Source of the DNA: Acinetobacter sp.
GTDB taxonomy: Bacteria > Pseudomonadota > Gammaproteobacteria > Pseudomonadales > Moraxellaceae
Reading direction: 5' to 3'
NCBI GenBank assembly: GCA_030152605.1
Contig: JASLJB010000359.1
Location: 1-6,222 of the forward strand
DNA length: 6,222 nt
Below the pieces are notes generated by a model that searched no databases, was not told the DNA's origin, and worked only from the letters and a program-made list of their open reading frames with translations. Every line of letters begins with the position of its first letter. Positions within the stretch are counted from its first letter, which is position 1. Both the position numbers and the translations under genes were made by a program. This document shows positions 1 to 6,222 of this stretch, piece by piece.

Positions 1-1885
1 CCATAACCTGATCGGTGCAGGCGGTCAAGCGGGTCAAAATGATGCTGCCAATCTATTAAAACCGGCACTGGCGCGTGGCGAGCTTCGCACCATCGCAGCC
101 ACCACTTGGGCCGAATATAAACAATATTTTGAAAAAGATGCTGCGCTGAGTCGACGCTTTCAGGTGGTCAAAGTCGAAGCACCCACACCGGCTGTAGCGA
201 TCGAAATGCTCAGAGCCATGCTCCCCGTCATGATGCAACATTTTGATTTACATATTGATGATGAGGCCATCGTCAGTGCAGTACAGGGTTCTGAGCGTTA
301 TATCACGGCGCGTCAACTGCCGGATAAAGCCATTAGCGTGCTGGATACCGCGGCAGCACGTGTGGCATTGTCCCAAAATGCTCAACCGGTCAGGCTCGAT
401 CAACTTCAGGCTCAGCACAATAATCTGCAACTCGAATATCAACTCATTCAGCAAGAACACCAACAACATCCCATCCATCAACAACGATTGCTGGATTTAA
501 AACACAAGCTGGATCAAATCAGCCAACAGATCAAAGTAACCACCCAGCGTTGGCAGCAAGAACTGGAACTGGTCAAACAGATAAAACAACTGCAAACCCA
601 AGTCAGCAGCAACGATCCTGAGCTGGCACTCAGTTCGCCCGACACACTCAACAGCCCCACTGCGCTGAGCCGTCTTAAAGCCGAACTGAGCCAACTGCAA
701 GGCCAAGATCCCTTGGTACATGCACAGGTCAACAGCCAGATCGTCAATCAAATCATTTCGGATTGGACTGGGATTCCCATCGGGAAAATGCGCAGCGAGC
801 GCATCCCACAATTGCTTAATTTGCAGCAAAGACTTGCGGATCGGGTCATGGGTCAAGACGCGGCACTGAGCCAATTGGTGCAAGGCATCACGATCGCCAA
901 AGCCAAGCTCGAAGATCCATCCAAACCACAAGGGGTATTTTTATTACTCGGTCCAAGTGGCGTCGGCAAAACCGAGACCGCATTGGCCTTGGCGGATGAA
1001 CTCTATGGTGGGCAATCGCACCTGATCAGCATTAACATGTCGGAATACCAAGAGGCACATACAGTGTCCTCGCTCAAAGGTGCGCCACCCGGATATGTCG
1101 GCTACGGTCAAGGCGGTGTGCTTACAGAGGCGGTGCGCCGCAATCCTTATAGCGTGGTGCTACTCGATGAAATCGAAAAAGCCCATCGCGATGTGCATGA
1201 GCTGTTTTATCAAGTCTTTGACAAAGGCACGCTTGAGGATGGTGAGGGTCGCATCATTGATTTTAAAAACACCACCATTCTGCTGACCTCGAATATTGGT
1301 TCTGGTGCCATTATGCAGGCCTGCCTCAATCAGCCGCTCAGCGATTGGCCCAGCATGCAAGCCTTATTGGATTTAATCAAACCGCATTTATATCAAAATT
1401 TTAAACCTGCGTTTCTGGGCAGAATGCGGGTGGTGCCCTACTATCCGCTACACGATGAACTGTTAGAACGCATCATCGAACACAAACTCAATCTGATCCG
1501 CACACGACTCGACACCCAATATGGCATCGCGCTTGACTATGCGCCGGCACTGGTGGCGCTCTTGCTTGATCGCTGTACCGAGGTGGATAGTGGTGCACGC
1601 AATATTGAACATATTTTAAATGCCAGTGTTCTGCCTGAACTGGCCACGCGGATCTTAGTCGCACTGAGTGAGCAGAATTTACCGCAAAAAATCTACATTG
1701 ATATCGATATCGATCAGGATCAGATCTGCTATCAGTTGCAGCCGCAGCCAAGCACAGACAATCAGCCGGCGTCTAAGACCAAGAGCAAAAACAAAGCCAA
1801 AAACAACGTCAAAAGCAACGTCAAAAGCAACGTCAAAAGCAACGTCAAAAGCAACGTCAAAAATAACATCAAAAACAGCGTCTAA
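1..1885 (+). CDS. tssH: T6SS sheath-recycling AAA+ ATPase ClpV/TssH (5' partial)
   Basis: Cytoplasmic Clp/Hsp100 unfoldase; in the family it is a hexamer that pulls on the TssC N-terminus and disassembles contracted T6SS sheath so the subunits can be reused. The reading frame enters from the left edge (first full codon at base 2), giving 627 visible residues; by comparison with ClpB/ClpV about 290 N-terminal residues (N-domain and the D1 Walker A and B motifs) are missing. The fragment opens at HNLIGAGG, directly after the D1 Walker B. Then come D1 sensor 1 (TIAATTW), the D1 arginine pair (SRRF, 149-160), a Gln-rich coiled-coil middle domain (about residues 130-235), and a complete D2: Walker A GPSGVGKT (950-973), pore loop GYVGYG (1091-1108), Walker B VVLLDE (1154-1171), sensor 1 LLTSN (about 1280-1295) and sensor 2 GARN (1592-1603). 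The final 44 residues (584-627) are an unusual Lys/Asn-rich tail built on a DNA repeat. The next gene, tssA, begins 18 bp downstream, so they are probably cotranscribed. The T6SS neighbours favour ClpV over housekeeping ClpB. Confidence 0.96.
   Translation, partial: HNLIGAGGQAGQNDAANLLKPALARGELRTIAATTWAEYKQYFEKDAALSRRFQVVKVEAPTPAVAIEMLRAMLPVMMQHFDLHIDDEAIVSAVQGSERYITARQLPDKAISVLDTAAARVALSQNAQPVRLDQLQAQHNNLQLEYQLIQQEHQQHPIHQQRLLDLKHKLDQISQQIKVTTQRWQQELELVKQIKQLQTQVSSNDPELALSSPDTLNSPTALSRLKAELSQLQGQDPLVHAQVNSQIVNQIISDWTGIPIGKMRSERIPQLLNLQQRLADRVMGQDAALSQLVQGITIAKAKLEDPSKPQGVFLLLGPSGVGKTETALALADELYGGQSHLISINMSEYQEAHTVSSLKGAPPGYVGYGQGGVLTEAVRRNPYSVVLLDEIEKAHRDVHELFYQVFDKGTLEDGEGRIIDFKNTTILLTSNIGSGAIMQACLNQPLSDWPSMQALLDLIKPHLYQNFKPAFLGRMRVVPYYPLHDELLERIIEHKLNLIRTRLDTQYGIALDYAPALVALLLDRCTEVDSGARNIEHILNASVLPELATRILVALSEQNLPQKIYIDIDIDQDQICYQLQPQPSTDNQPASKTKSKNKAKNNVKSNVKSNVKSNVKSNVKNNIKNSV
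1805..1876 (+). repeat. 12-bp in-frame tandem repeat at the 3' end of tssH
   Basis: Four perfect copies of AACGTCAAAAGC (1805-1816, 1817-1828, 1829-1840, 1841-1852) are followed by two diverged copies, AACGTCAAAAAT (1853-1864) and AACATCAAAAAC (1865-1876), and then the last two codons and the stop. In the tssH frame each unit reads Asn-Val-Lys-Ser or a variant (NVKN, NIKN). The unit is a multiple of three, so gain or loss of copies would keep the frame and change only tail length. The upstream bases 1781-1804 are also Lys/Asn codons and may be an older, decayed part of the array. Confidence 0.97.
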
Positions 1886-1887
1886 AT

Positions 1888-1894
1888 AGAAGAG
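1888..1894 (+). promoter_or_regulatory. Ribosome binding site of tssA
   Basis: AGAAGAG lies 9 nt before the tssA ATG at 1904 and just after the tssH stop codon. It supports this ATG as the start and suggests tssA is translated from the same message as tssH. Confidence 0.6.
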
Positions 1895-1903
1895 TAAGCA
1901 CGG

Positions 1904-3253
1904 ATGAATATAGACCTACAAAGCCTGTTGGCACCCATTTCCGCAACACAGCGCTGTGGTGAAGACTTGACCTTTTCCAATGCTTTTCATGAGATCAAAA
2001 AAGCGCAAACCCATGATGATCCCTTACTCGATCAAGGCGATTGGGTGCTGACGCCCAAGCAAGCCGATTGGTCTTTTGTGGCGCAGCGTTCAGTCGAACT
2101 GCTGAGCCAACACAGCAAAGATATTCGTCTCATGTCATGGCTGATCGAGGCGTGGTCACATCTATTCGGTTTCGAGGGTATGGCTCACGGGCTCAACATC
2201 AGCCAACAACTCTTGGCTGAATATTGGCACGATCTGCATCCTCAGATTGAAGAGGATGATTTGGATCAGCGTCTTGGTTTATTGCAAGGCATGCTCAATC
2301 AATTGCCCAATCTGATCAAACAGGTGCCGCTCAACCCACAATATCCCAACGCCACCCTGTTGGACTATGAAAATTTACTCCATCAGCAACATCAGCGCCG
2401 CAAACATGGCGATGAACATGATATTGCAGATTTGACCATCGTGATCGAACAGGCCGAGCAACGCATTGTCCAATTGGCGCTGACGCAACGACAGCAGCAG
2501 TATCAGCATTTTTTAACTATTTTGGCGCAGTGGCAGCGACTGAAACAGGTCTTAGCGCAGTGGATGCAACAGGATGCGCCGCGCTTTGCTCAGATCGATG
2601 CGATGCTTGAACAGATTGATCGCCATTTAAAAAAACTCTATCAAGTTGAGCGCTGGCCCAGCGGTGCCGCACCCAACGCCCTCGATCCTGACACGGCGAT
2701 GCAACAGCGTTTGATGGCGGCATTTAATCAACGCGAGCCATCGGCACTCACCACGGATTCAGTGCCGAGTTTTGCACAACACCCCAATTCACGCCCCGCG
2801 ACGGATGCAGATTCTCCAACACCTGCAAATCTCAATGCCAATTCAGCCCACGCTACAGCTGCAACGACAGGCGCCGTATCTGATCGATTCGCAACTCAGC
2901 CGATCTCCGCGCATGCGACTGATCGGTCCAGTGCGTCTGCATCACAGCGATTACAGACCCTTGCGCAAACCACGCTGCACAGCACCGCGGATGGTGTGCA
3001 GCCACTTGAGCGGACTGCGTATCCGGGCATCCACAGCCGTGAACAAGCACTCGATGTACTGCAACAGATCGCCGAGTATTTCAAACACAATGAACCGCAT
3101 AGCCCTGTGAGTTATGTACTGCAAAAAGCCATCCACTGGAGTCAACTACCACTGCATGAGTGGTTGGCGCAGGTGATTAAGCAGGATCAATCTCTGGCCG
3201 AAGTCCGTGAAATATTGGGCGTTGCTCGCGACAGTAGCGAAACTCACTCCTAA
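1904..3253 (+). CDS. tssA: T6SS assembly/cap protein TssA
   Basis: 449 residues. TssA proteins act in the cytoplasm: they bind the baseplate and membrane complex and then prime, cap or stabilise polymerisation of the tail tube and sheath. The N-terminus carries the conserved ImpA_N (TssA N-terminal) pattern: GEDLTFS (residues 19-25), a G-W pair leading to KQADW (52-56), HSKDIRLMSWL (70-80) and YWHDLHP near residue 110. A helical, Gln-rich middle (about 150-265) follows. Residues about 279-372 form a Ser/Ala/Thr/Pro-rich low-complexity linker with no recognisable fold. The C-terminal part (about 373-449) has a repeat-region-like signature: SREQALDVLQQIAEYF, then EPHSPVSYVLQKAIHW. TssA variants differ mainly in the C-terminal domain; this resembles the common class with the R..AL..L..I..YF....EP.SPV pattern, but I cannot settle the exact class by eye. 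The start follows a good ribosome binding site 18 bp after tssH. Confidence 0.93.
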   Translation: MNIDLQSLLAPISATQRCGEDLTFSNAFHEIKKAQTHDDPLLDQGDWVLTPKQADWSFVAQRSVELLSQHSKDIRLMSWLIEAWSHLFGFEGMAHGLNISQQLLAEYWHDLHPQIEEDDLDQRLGLLQGMLNQLPNLIKQVPLNPQYPNATLLDYENLLHQQHQRRKHGDEHDIADLTIVIEQAEQRIVQLALTQRQQQYQHFLTILAQWQRLKQVLAQWMQQDAPRFAQIDAMLEQIDRHLKKLYQVERWPSGAAPNALDPDTAMQQRLMAAFNQREPSALTTDSVPSFAQHPNSRPATDADSPTPANLNANSAHATAATTGAVSDRFATQPISAHATDRSSASASQRLQTLAQTTLHSTADGVQPLERTAYPGIHSREQALDVLQQIAEYFKHNEPHSPVSYVLQKAIHWSQLPLHEWLAQVIKQDQSLAEVREILGVARDSSETHS

Positions 3254-3306
3254 ACCCTTGAAAACAACATTTGACTGAATACTTCAATCGATACCCGATC
3301 AACAGC

Positions 3307-3313
3307 GTGGTGA
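3307..3313 (+). promoter_or_regulatory. Ribosome binding site of tssK
   Basis: GTGGTGA, with a GGTGA core, sits 6 nt before the ATG at 3320. It lies at the end of the 66-bp gap after tssA and fixes the tssK start, which also matches the family N-terminus (short leader, then LWGEGLFLRPQHF). Confidence 0.6.
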
Positions 3314-3319
3314 CCCATT

Positions 3320-4687
3320 ATGTCTAAAGCAGAAAAAATCTTGTGGGGCGAAGGCTTATTTTTACGCCCACAACACTTCCAACTCCAAGATCTTTACCAT
3401 GAGCAACGGCTTAACCAGACGCTGCATGCCTGTCTGCCTTTTGCTTATGGGATTCAACAACTCAAAATAGATGAGTCGCAACTTGGCGCGCAGATCTTGG
3501 CGCTCGAACAGGTGCAGATGATTTGGCAGGATGGTGAAATCTATGCCGCACCCAGCCAAGACCTCTTGCCTGAACCGATTCAACTCGATCCACTCAATAT
3601 CCGTGCTGAGATGCAGGTGTATTTGGCGTTGCCCAACTTACAAGCCAATAAGCAAAATGTCGCGCATGATGACACGGCGCAGTCTGGGCGTTATCACAGC
3701 TTTTTACATGAAAGTCATGACCTATTTACCGATGCCCCAGCGGCTGAGATCACACTACTCAGACGGCGTGCGGCATTAAAACTGTTAGAACCACAGATCG
3801 AGCCACAACAAGACTTGGATGGCTATCACTATATCGCGATCGCCAAAATCAAAAGACAACATGCGGGCCAGTTTGAGCTTGATCCGCACTTTATCCCACC
3901 CATCTTGCATATTCATGCCAGTGATCGCTTGATGAACAATCTCAAACACACCCTGAATGTCATCCAAGCCAAGATCAAAACCATCCAATCCAATAACCGT
4001 GAAAATGAACAAAAAATCATTGAGTTCCGCTCCGGTGATATCGTGTCTTTTTGGCTGGTCAATGCGCTTAACACCGCCTATGCCAGCTTGAATCATCTAT
4101 ATCAGCATGCACAGATTCACCCTGAACGTTTGTTTTTTGAATTGCTGCGTTTAAGCGGTTCATTACTGACCTTCTCAACCGCTTATCAGGTCGAACATCT
4201 GCCGCAATATCAACATCTCGACTTAGAACACAGCTTTAGTCAATTGGATCGGATCTTACGCGAACTGTTGGATACCATTATTTCCAATCGCTATATCAGC
4301 ATCAGCCTCAGTGAAACGCGTCCCTCGTATTGGGTCGGTCAACTCGACAGTGACAAGATCAATCGCGATGCACGTCTGTATCTGGCCTTGTCGAGTCGCA
4401 GTATGCAGACCCATGAACTGATCCAGATCGTGCCGCTGCGCGTCAAAGTCGGCAACAGCGTCGATGTGGAACAGCGGGTGGTATCGGCCCTTCCGGCGAT
4501 TCCCCTGCATCACATGATGCAAGTGCCCACCGCAATTCCAGTGCGTTCTGGGGTGAGTTACTTTGAAATCGAACCGCATCATGCGCTCTATCAACGCATG
4601 TTGGATGCACAAAGTATCTGTATCTATGTGCCGGCGGGCTTCCAAGATATCAGTCTCGAATTGATCGCTGTGGTGAATGCCGAATGA
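3320..4687 (+). CDS. tssK: T6SS baseplate protein TssK
   Basis: 455 residues, close to the usual TssK length of about 440-455. TssK is a cytoplasmic trimer that links the TssEFG/VgrG baseplate wedges to the TssL/TssM cytoplasmic domains; its shoulder domain is related to phage receptor-binding proteins. The family's N-terminal hallmark is present at residues 8-21 (LWGEGLFLRPQHFQ), followed by YHEQRL. The N-terminal beta-rich shoulder covers roughly residues 1-175, then a largely helical neck/stem (about 200-320, including IQSNNRENEQKIIEF and a Leu-rich helical stretch), then the C-terminal head (about 320-455), ending in GFQDISLELIAVV. In the family the head contacts TssL and TssM, and tssL is the next gene, 21 bp downstream. 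I see no broken motif or frameshift. The 66-bp gap before it is the longest in the window but shows no convincing promoter or terminator. Confidence 0.96.
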   Translation: MSKAEKILWGEGLFLRPQHFQLQDLYHEQRLNQTLHACLPFAYGIQQLKIDESQLGAQILALEQVQMIWQDGEIYAAPSQDLLPEPIQLDPLNIRAEMQVYLALPNLQANKQNVAHDDTAQSGRYHSFLHESHDLFTDAPAAEITLLRRRAALKLLEPQIEPQQDLDGYHYIAIAKIKRQHAGQFELDPHFIPPILHIHASDRLMNNLKHTLNVIQAKIKTIQSNNRENEQKIIEFRSGDIVSFWLVNALNTAYASLNHLYQHAQIHPERLFFELLRLSGSLLTFSTAYQVEHLPQYQHLDLEHSFSQLDRILRELLDTIISNRYISISLSETRPSYWVGQLDSDKINRDARLYLALSSRSMQTHELIQIVPLRVKVGNSVDVEQRVVSALPAIPLHHMMQVPTAIPVRSGVSYFEIEPHHALYQRMLDAQSICIYVPAGFQDISLELIAVVNAE

Positions 4688-4708
4688 AAAATGTAGTGAG
4701 CCATTAAT

Positions 4709-5512
4709 ATGAATTCATCCCAATACATCACCTCTTTATTTAAATCCACGCCAACTCAGCCAGCGCCCAGTCCGCCCGTGCTCAACACAAGCATCGATAC
4801 TGTGCAACTGATCGACCTGCTCTATGACGGTTTTTATATCGTGTTCTTGCTTAAAAATGGCTATGTCGCTGAACAAGCGGATGCCTTTCGGGAGAAAATT
4901 TTAGAACTGCTGAAACAGTTTGAGCAACAGGCCAGAAAGCTACAGTTTTCAGCACAAGATATCCACGATGCACAATACGCCTACTGTGCATTGCTGGATG
5001 AAACCATCGTCAGTCAACAAGACCCAAGCTTTTTTCAACTCCAAAATATTTGGCTGATCAATCCGCTACAACTCAATCTCTTTGGTTCTCAGTTGGCGGG
5101 AAATCGCTTTTTTGAAACACTGGAGCAACTTCGCAGCCACGGTAAAGCGCGCTTAGCGGCCTTAGAGATTTTCCATTACTGTCTATTACTCGGATTTCAG
5201 GGCCACTATCGACTCAATGCGACTGAAAGCCTGAATCATTTGGTGGCACGTGTCGGTGATGAAATCGATTTTCTCAAAGCCAATAAAACCGCTTTTGCGC
5301 CCTATGCCGCCTTGCCCGATCAGATCCAACACAAGATCCATCACGAACTGCCATTTTTCTGGATCTTAATCGCACTGCTGTTGTTTACCCTATTGAGTTT
5401 TGCAAGCCTGTACTACTTTTTATCTCGACATGAACAGCAATCCTTGTCCACATTTCACAATCTGATTCAACCCAGTGCTGAGAACGCACATATTACGATT
5501 TATCTGCCCTAA
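4709..5512 (+). CDS. tssL: T6SS inner-membrane subunit TssL (DotU family)
   Basis: 267 residues. TssL forms the T6SS inner-membrane complex with TssM and (where present) TssJ, and docks the baseplate through TssK. A short Pro-rich leader (about residues 13-25) precedes the cytoplasmic DotU domain (about 30-205): DLLYDGFYIVFLLKNG from residue 36, CALLDE (93-98), and the helix with LEIFHYCLLLGFQGHY, where the GFQGxY signature is typical of the family. One hydrophobic segment near the C-terminus (about 216-238, starting FFWILIALLL) makes it a tail-anchored protein, with about 28 residues left for the periplasm. There is no C-terminal OmpA-like peptidoglycan-binding domain, unlike the extended TssL proteins. 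GTGAG at 4696-4700, 8 nt before the ATG, is a plausible ribosome binding site. The next gene begins 11 bp after the stop, consistent with translational coupling. Confidence 0.95.
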   Translation: MNSSQYITSLFKSTPTQPAPSPPVLNTSIDTVQLIDLLYDGFYIVFLLKNGYVAEQADAFREKILELLKQFEQQARKLQFSAQDIHDAQYAYCALLDETIVSQQDPSFFQLQNIWLINPLQLNLFGSQLAGNRFFETLEQLRSHGKARLAALEIFHYCLLLGFQGHYRLNATESLNHLVARVGDEIDFLKANKTAFAPYAALPDQIQHKIHHELPFFWILIALLLFTLLSFASLYYFLSRHEQQSLSTFHNLIQPSAENAHITIYLP

Positions 5513-5523
5513 GCCATTTGCGC

Positions 5524-6222
5524 ATGATCTGGTTAATTTGCGGCTTGTTTATCCTATTGATCATGGGATTGGCACTGCTGATGTCTTATGAACTGCGCCT
5601 TAAAACCCAAAAAGGCTTTGCCGCGCTGCTGCCTGCTGGCAAAAAAAACTGGCAATCGCTGCGCCAACACAGTCAGCGTTTCAACCAAGCCGCCTCGAAA
5701 CAGCACACCCAGCAACACTGGCATCTACAACAATGGTGGATGTTGCTCGCTGGCTTATGTGTCTTTATGAGCATTTTGATTTTTGCTTTTACCCGCCCGA
5801 TCGATCCCAATCAACAACAAGCACAGTACCTTAAAGCAGCCGATCCGCAGATTTACCAATTACTCAATGGGGAAATCTTGACCCCACCGCCCGAAGTCGA
5901 TGATCGCTTGGTAGATGCCGCAATCCGTGAAGCCACACAGCTGGCACACACCCATTCCAATACACTCAACACATCCGGCGCAAACCTGAGTCTAAACACT
6001 CAGCTAAACACTCAGCTAAACACTGAGCTAAATAGTGAGCTAAATACTGAGATAGATACTGGCCTAGATACGGATCAGCTCAGCCTGCAAGCACAGTCTG
6101 AACGCTACGCACAGCACAACAGAGACTTGGTGGATCGTAAATGGGAGCGTATGAACCCACGCTATCAACAACGCTTATTGATGGTATTTAAGATCATGAA
6201 AGAGCGCTATGGCTATGAATTG
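5524..6222 (+). CDS. tagX: TagX-like T6SS peptidoglycan endopeptidase (3' partial)
   Basis: Open frame of 233 codons running off the right edge without a stop. Two hydrophobic segments are visible: residues 2-20 (from IWLICGLFILL) and about 72-90 (WWMLLAGLCVF...). The loop between them (21-71) is rich in Lys, Arg and His, so by the positive-inside rule it is cytoplasmic and the C-terminal part periplasmic. Then come a Pro-containing stretch (LTPPPEVDD), a linker of LNTQ-type repeats (157-184), and a conserved-looking segment starting DRKWERMNPRYQQRL and ending at ERYGYEL. That last segment resembles the lead-in to the VanY-like/M15 metallopeptidase domain of Acinetobacter TagX, an L,D-endopeptidase needed for T6SS assembly. 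The zinc ligands lie beyond the window, so enzymatic identity is inferred from resemblance and context. No clear ribosome binding site precedes the ATG 11 bp after tssL, which suggests coupling; an in-frame TTG at 5518 is a less likely start. Confidence 0.75.
   Translation, partial: MIWLICGLFILLIMGLALLMSYELRLKTQKGFAALLPAGKKNWQSLRQHSQRFNQAASKQHTQQHWHLQQWWMLLAGLCVFMSILIFAFTRPIDPNQQQAQYLKAADPQIYQLLNGEILTPPPEVDDRLVDAAIREATQLAHTHSNTLNTSGANLSLNTQLNTQLNTELNSELNTEIDTGLDTDQLSLQAQSERYAQHNRDLVDRKWERMNPRYQQRLLMVFKIMKERYGYEL
5992..6075 (+). repeat. 12-bp degenerate in-frame tandem repeat in tagX
   Basis: Seven consecutive 12-bp units: CTAAACACTCAG twice (5992-6003, 6004-6015), CTAAACACTGAG (6016-6027), CTAAATAGTGAG (6028-6039), CTAAATACTGAG (6040-6051), and the more diverged ATAGATACTGGC (6052-6063) and CTAGATACGGAT (6064-6075). 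In frame they read LNTQ, LNTQ, LNTE, LNSE, LNTE, IDTG, LDTD, forming a polar and increasingly acidic linker between the second membrane segment and the presumed periplasmic enzymatic domain. The unit length preserves the frame. The sequence is unrelated to the 12-bp repeat in tssH. Confidence 0.95.

Noticed and set aside
497..931. 144-codon open frame on the - strand within tssH
   Set aside because: It lies wholly antisense to the conserved ClpV middle and D2 region, its translation resembles no family I know, and the + strand coding is unambiguous.
1700..1715. Palindromic GATATC repeats (GATATCGATATCGATC) near the end of tssH
   Set aside because: Explained by coding of the alternating Ile-Asp stretch IDIDID, which is probably the last beta strand of the D2 small domain; no sign of an operator or a terminator with a T run.
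1805..1876. CRISPR array
   Set aside because: Direct 12-bp units are contiguous, with no spacers, and lie in frame inside tssH.
1668..1889. Second + strand open frame rich in TSKA repeats over the tssH 3' end
   Set aside because: It is the same 12-bp array read in another frame; the unit has no stop in that frame, so it stays open by chance. The upstream part is not gene-like.
3258..3294. Possible promoter upstream of tssK
   Set aside because: The -35-like TTGACT and TTGAAA lack a credible -10 hexamer at proper spacing, so I did not list a promoter as a feature.
3785..4096. 103-codon open frame on the - strand within tssK
   Set aside because: Antisense to the TssK helical region; no family resemblance and no independent promoter or ribosome binding site.
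4256..4645. 129-codon open frame on the - strand within tssK
   Set aside because: Antisense shadow of the conserved TssK C-terminal domain, with no recognisable motif or start context.
5588..5770. 60-codon + strand frame at the start of the tagX-like gene
   Set aside because: It is out of frame with the longer open frame from 5524, which has membrane segments and runs to the window end; the short one has no family resemblance.

Overview
This window is the 3' part of a type VI secretion system (T6SS) operon. Five genes lie head to tail on the + strand with gaps of 11 to 66 bp: tssH (clpV; its 5' part is cut off by the window edge), tssA, tssK, tssL (DotU family) and a gene that looks like the N-terminal part of tagX, a membrane-anchored peptidoglycan endopeptidase (cut off at the right edge). 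I see no RNA gene, CRISPR array, insertion sequence or phage gene, and no stretch of 300 bp or more without a gene.

The host looks like a gammaproteobacterium of the Moraxellaceae, most likely an Acinetobacter or close relative. The reasons are the Gln/His-rich proteins and, above all, a TagX-like protein, which as far as I know is typical of Acinetobacter T6SS loci. By eye the base composition is in the high 40s percent GC, higher than A. baumannii (about 39%), so a higher-GC member of the group is likely. Species cannot be assigned from sequence reading alone.

Layout: 1-1885 tssH, starting just after the D1 Walker B motif, with the coiled-coil middle domain and a complete D2 ATPase, then a lysine/asparagine-rich tail made by a 12-bp tandem repeat; 1904-3253 tssA; 3320-4687 tssK after the only larger gap (66 bp); 4709-5512 tssL; 5524 to the end, a tagX-like gene with two membrane segments, a second and unrelated 12-bp tandem repeat, and the start of the presumed enzymatic part.

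How they work together, from knowledge of the families: TssK joins the phage-tail-like baseplate to the membrane complex, of which TssL is an inner-membrane subunit. TssA helps assemble and cap the sheath and tube. TssH/ClpV unfolds contracted sheath for recycling. A TagX-type hydrolase opens the peptidoglycan so that the envelope-spanning complex can be built. The core system is well known. What departs from the ordinary is the pair of in-frame 12-bp repeats, which give ClpV a basic tail and TagX an acidic/polar linker of possibly variable length.
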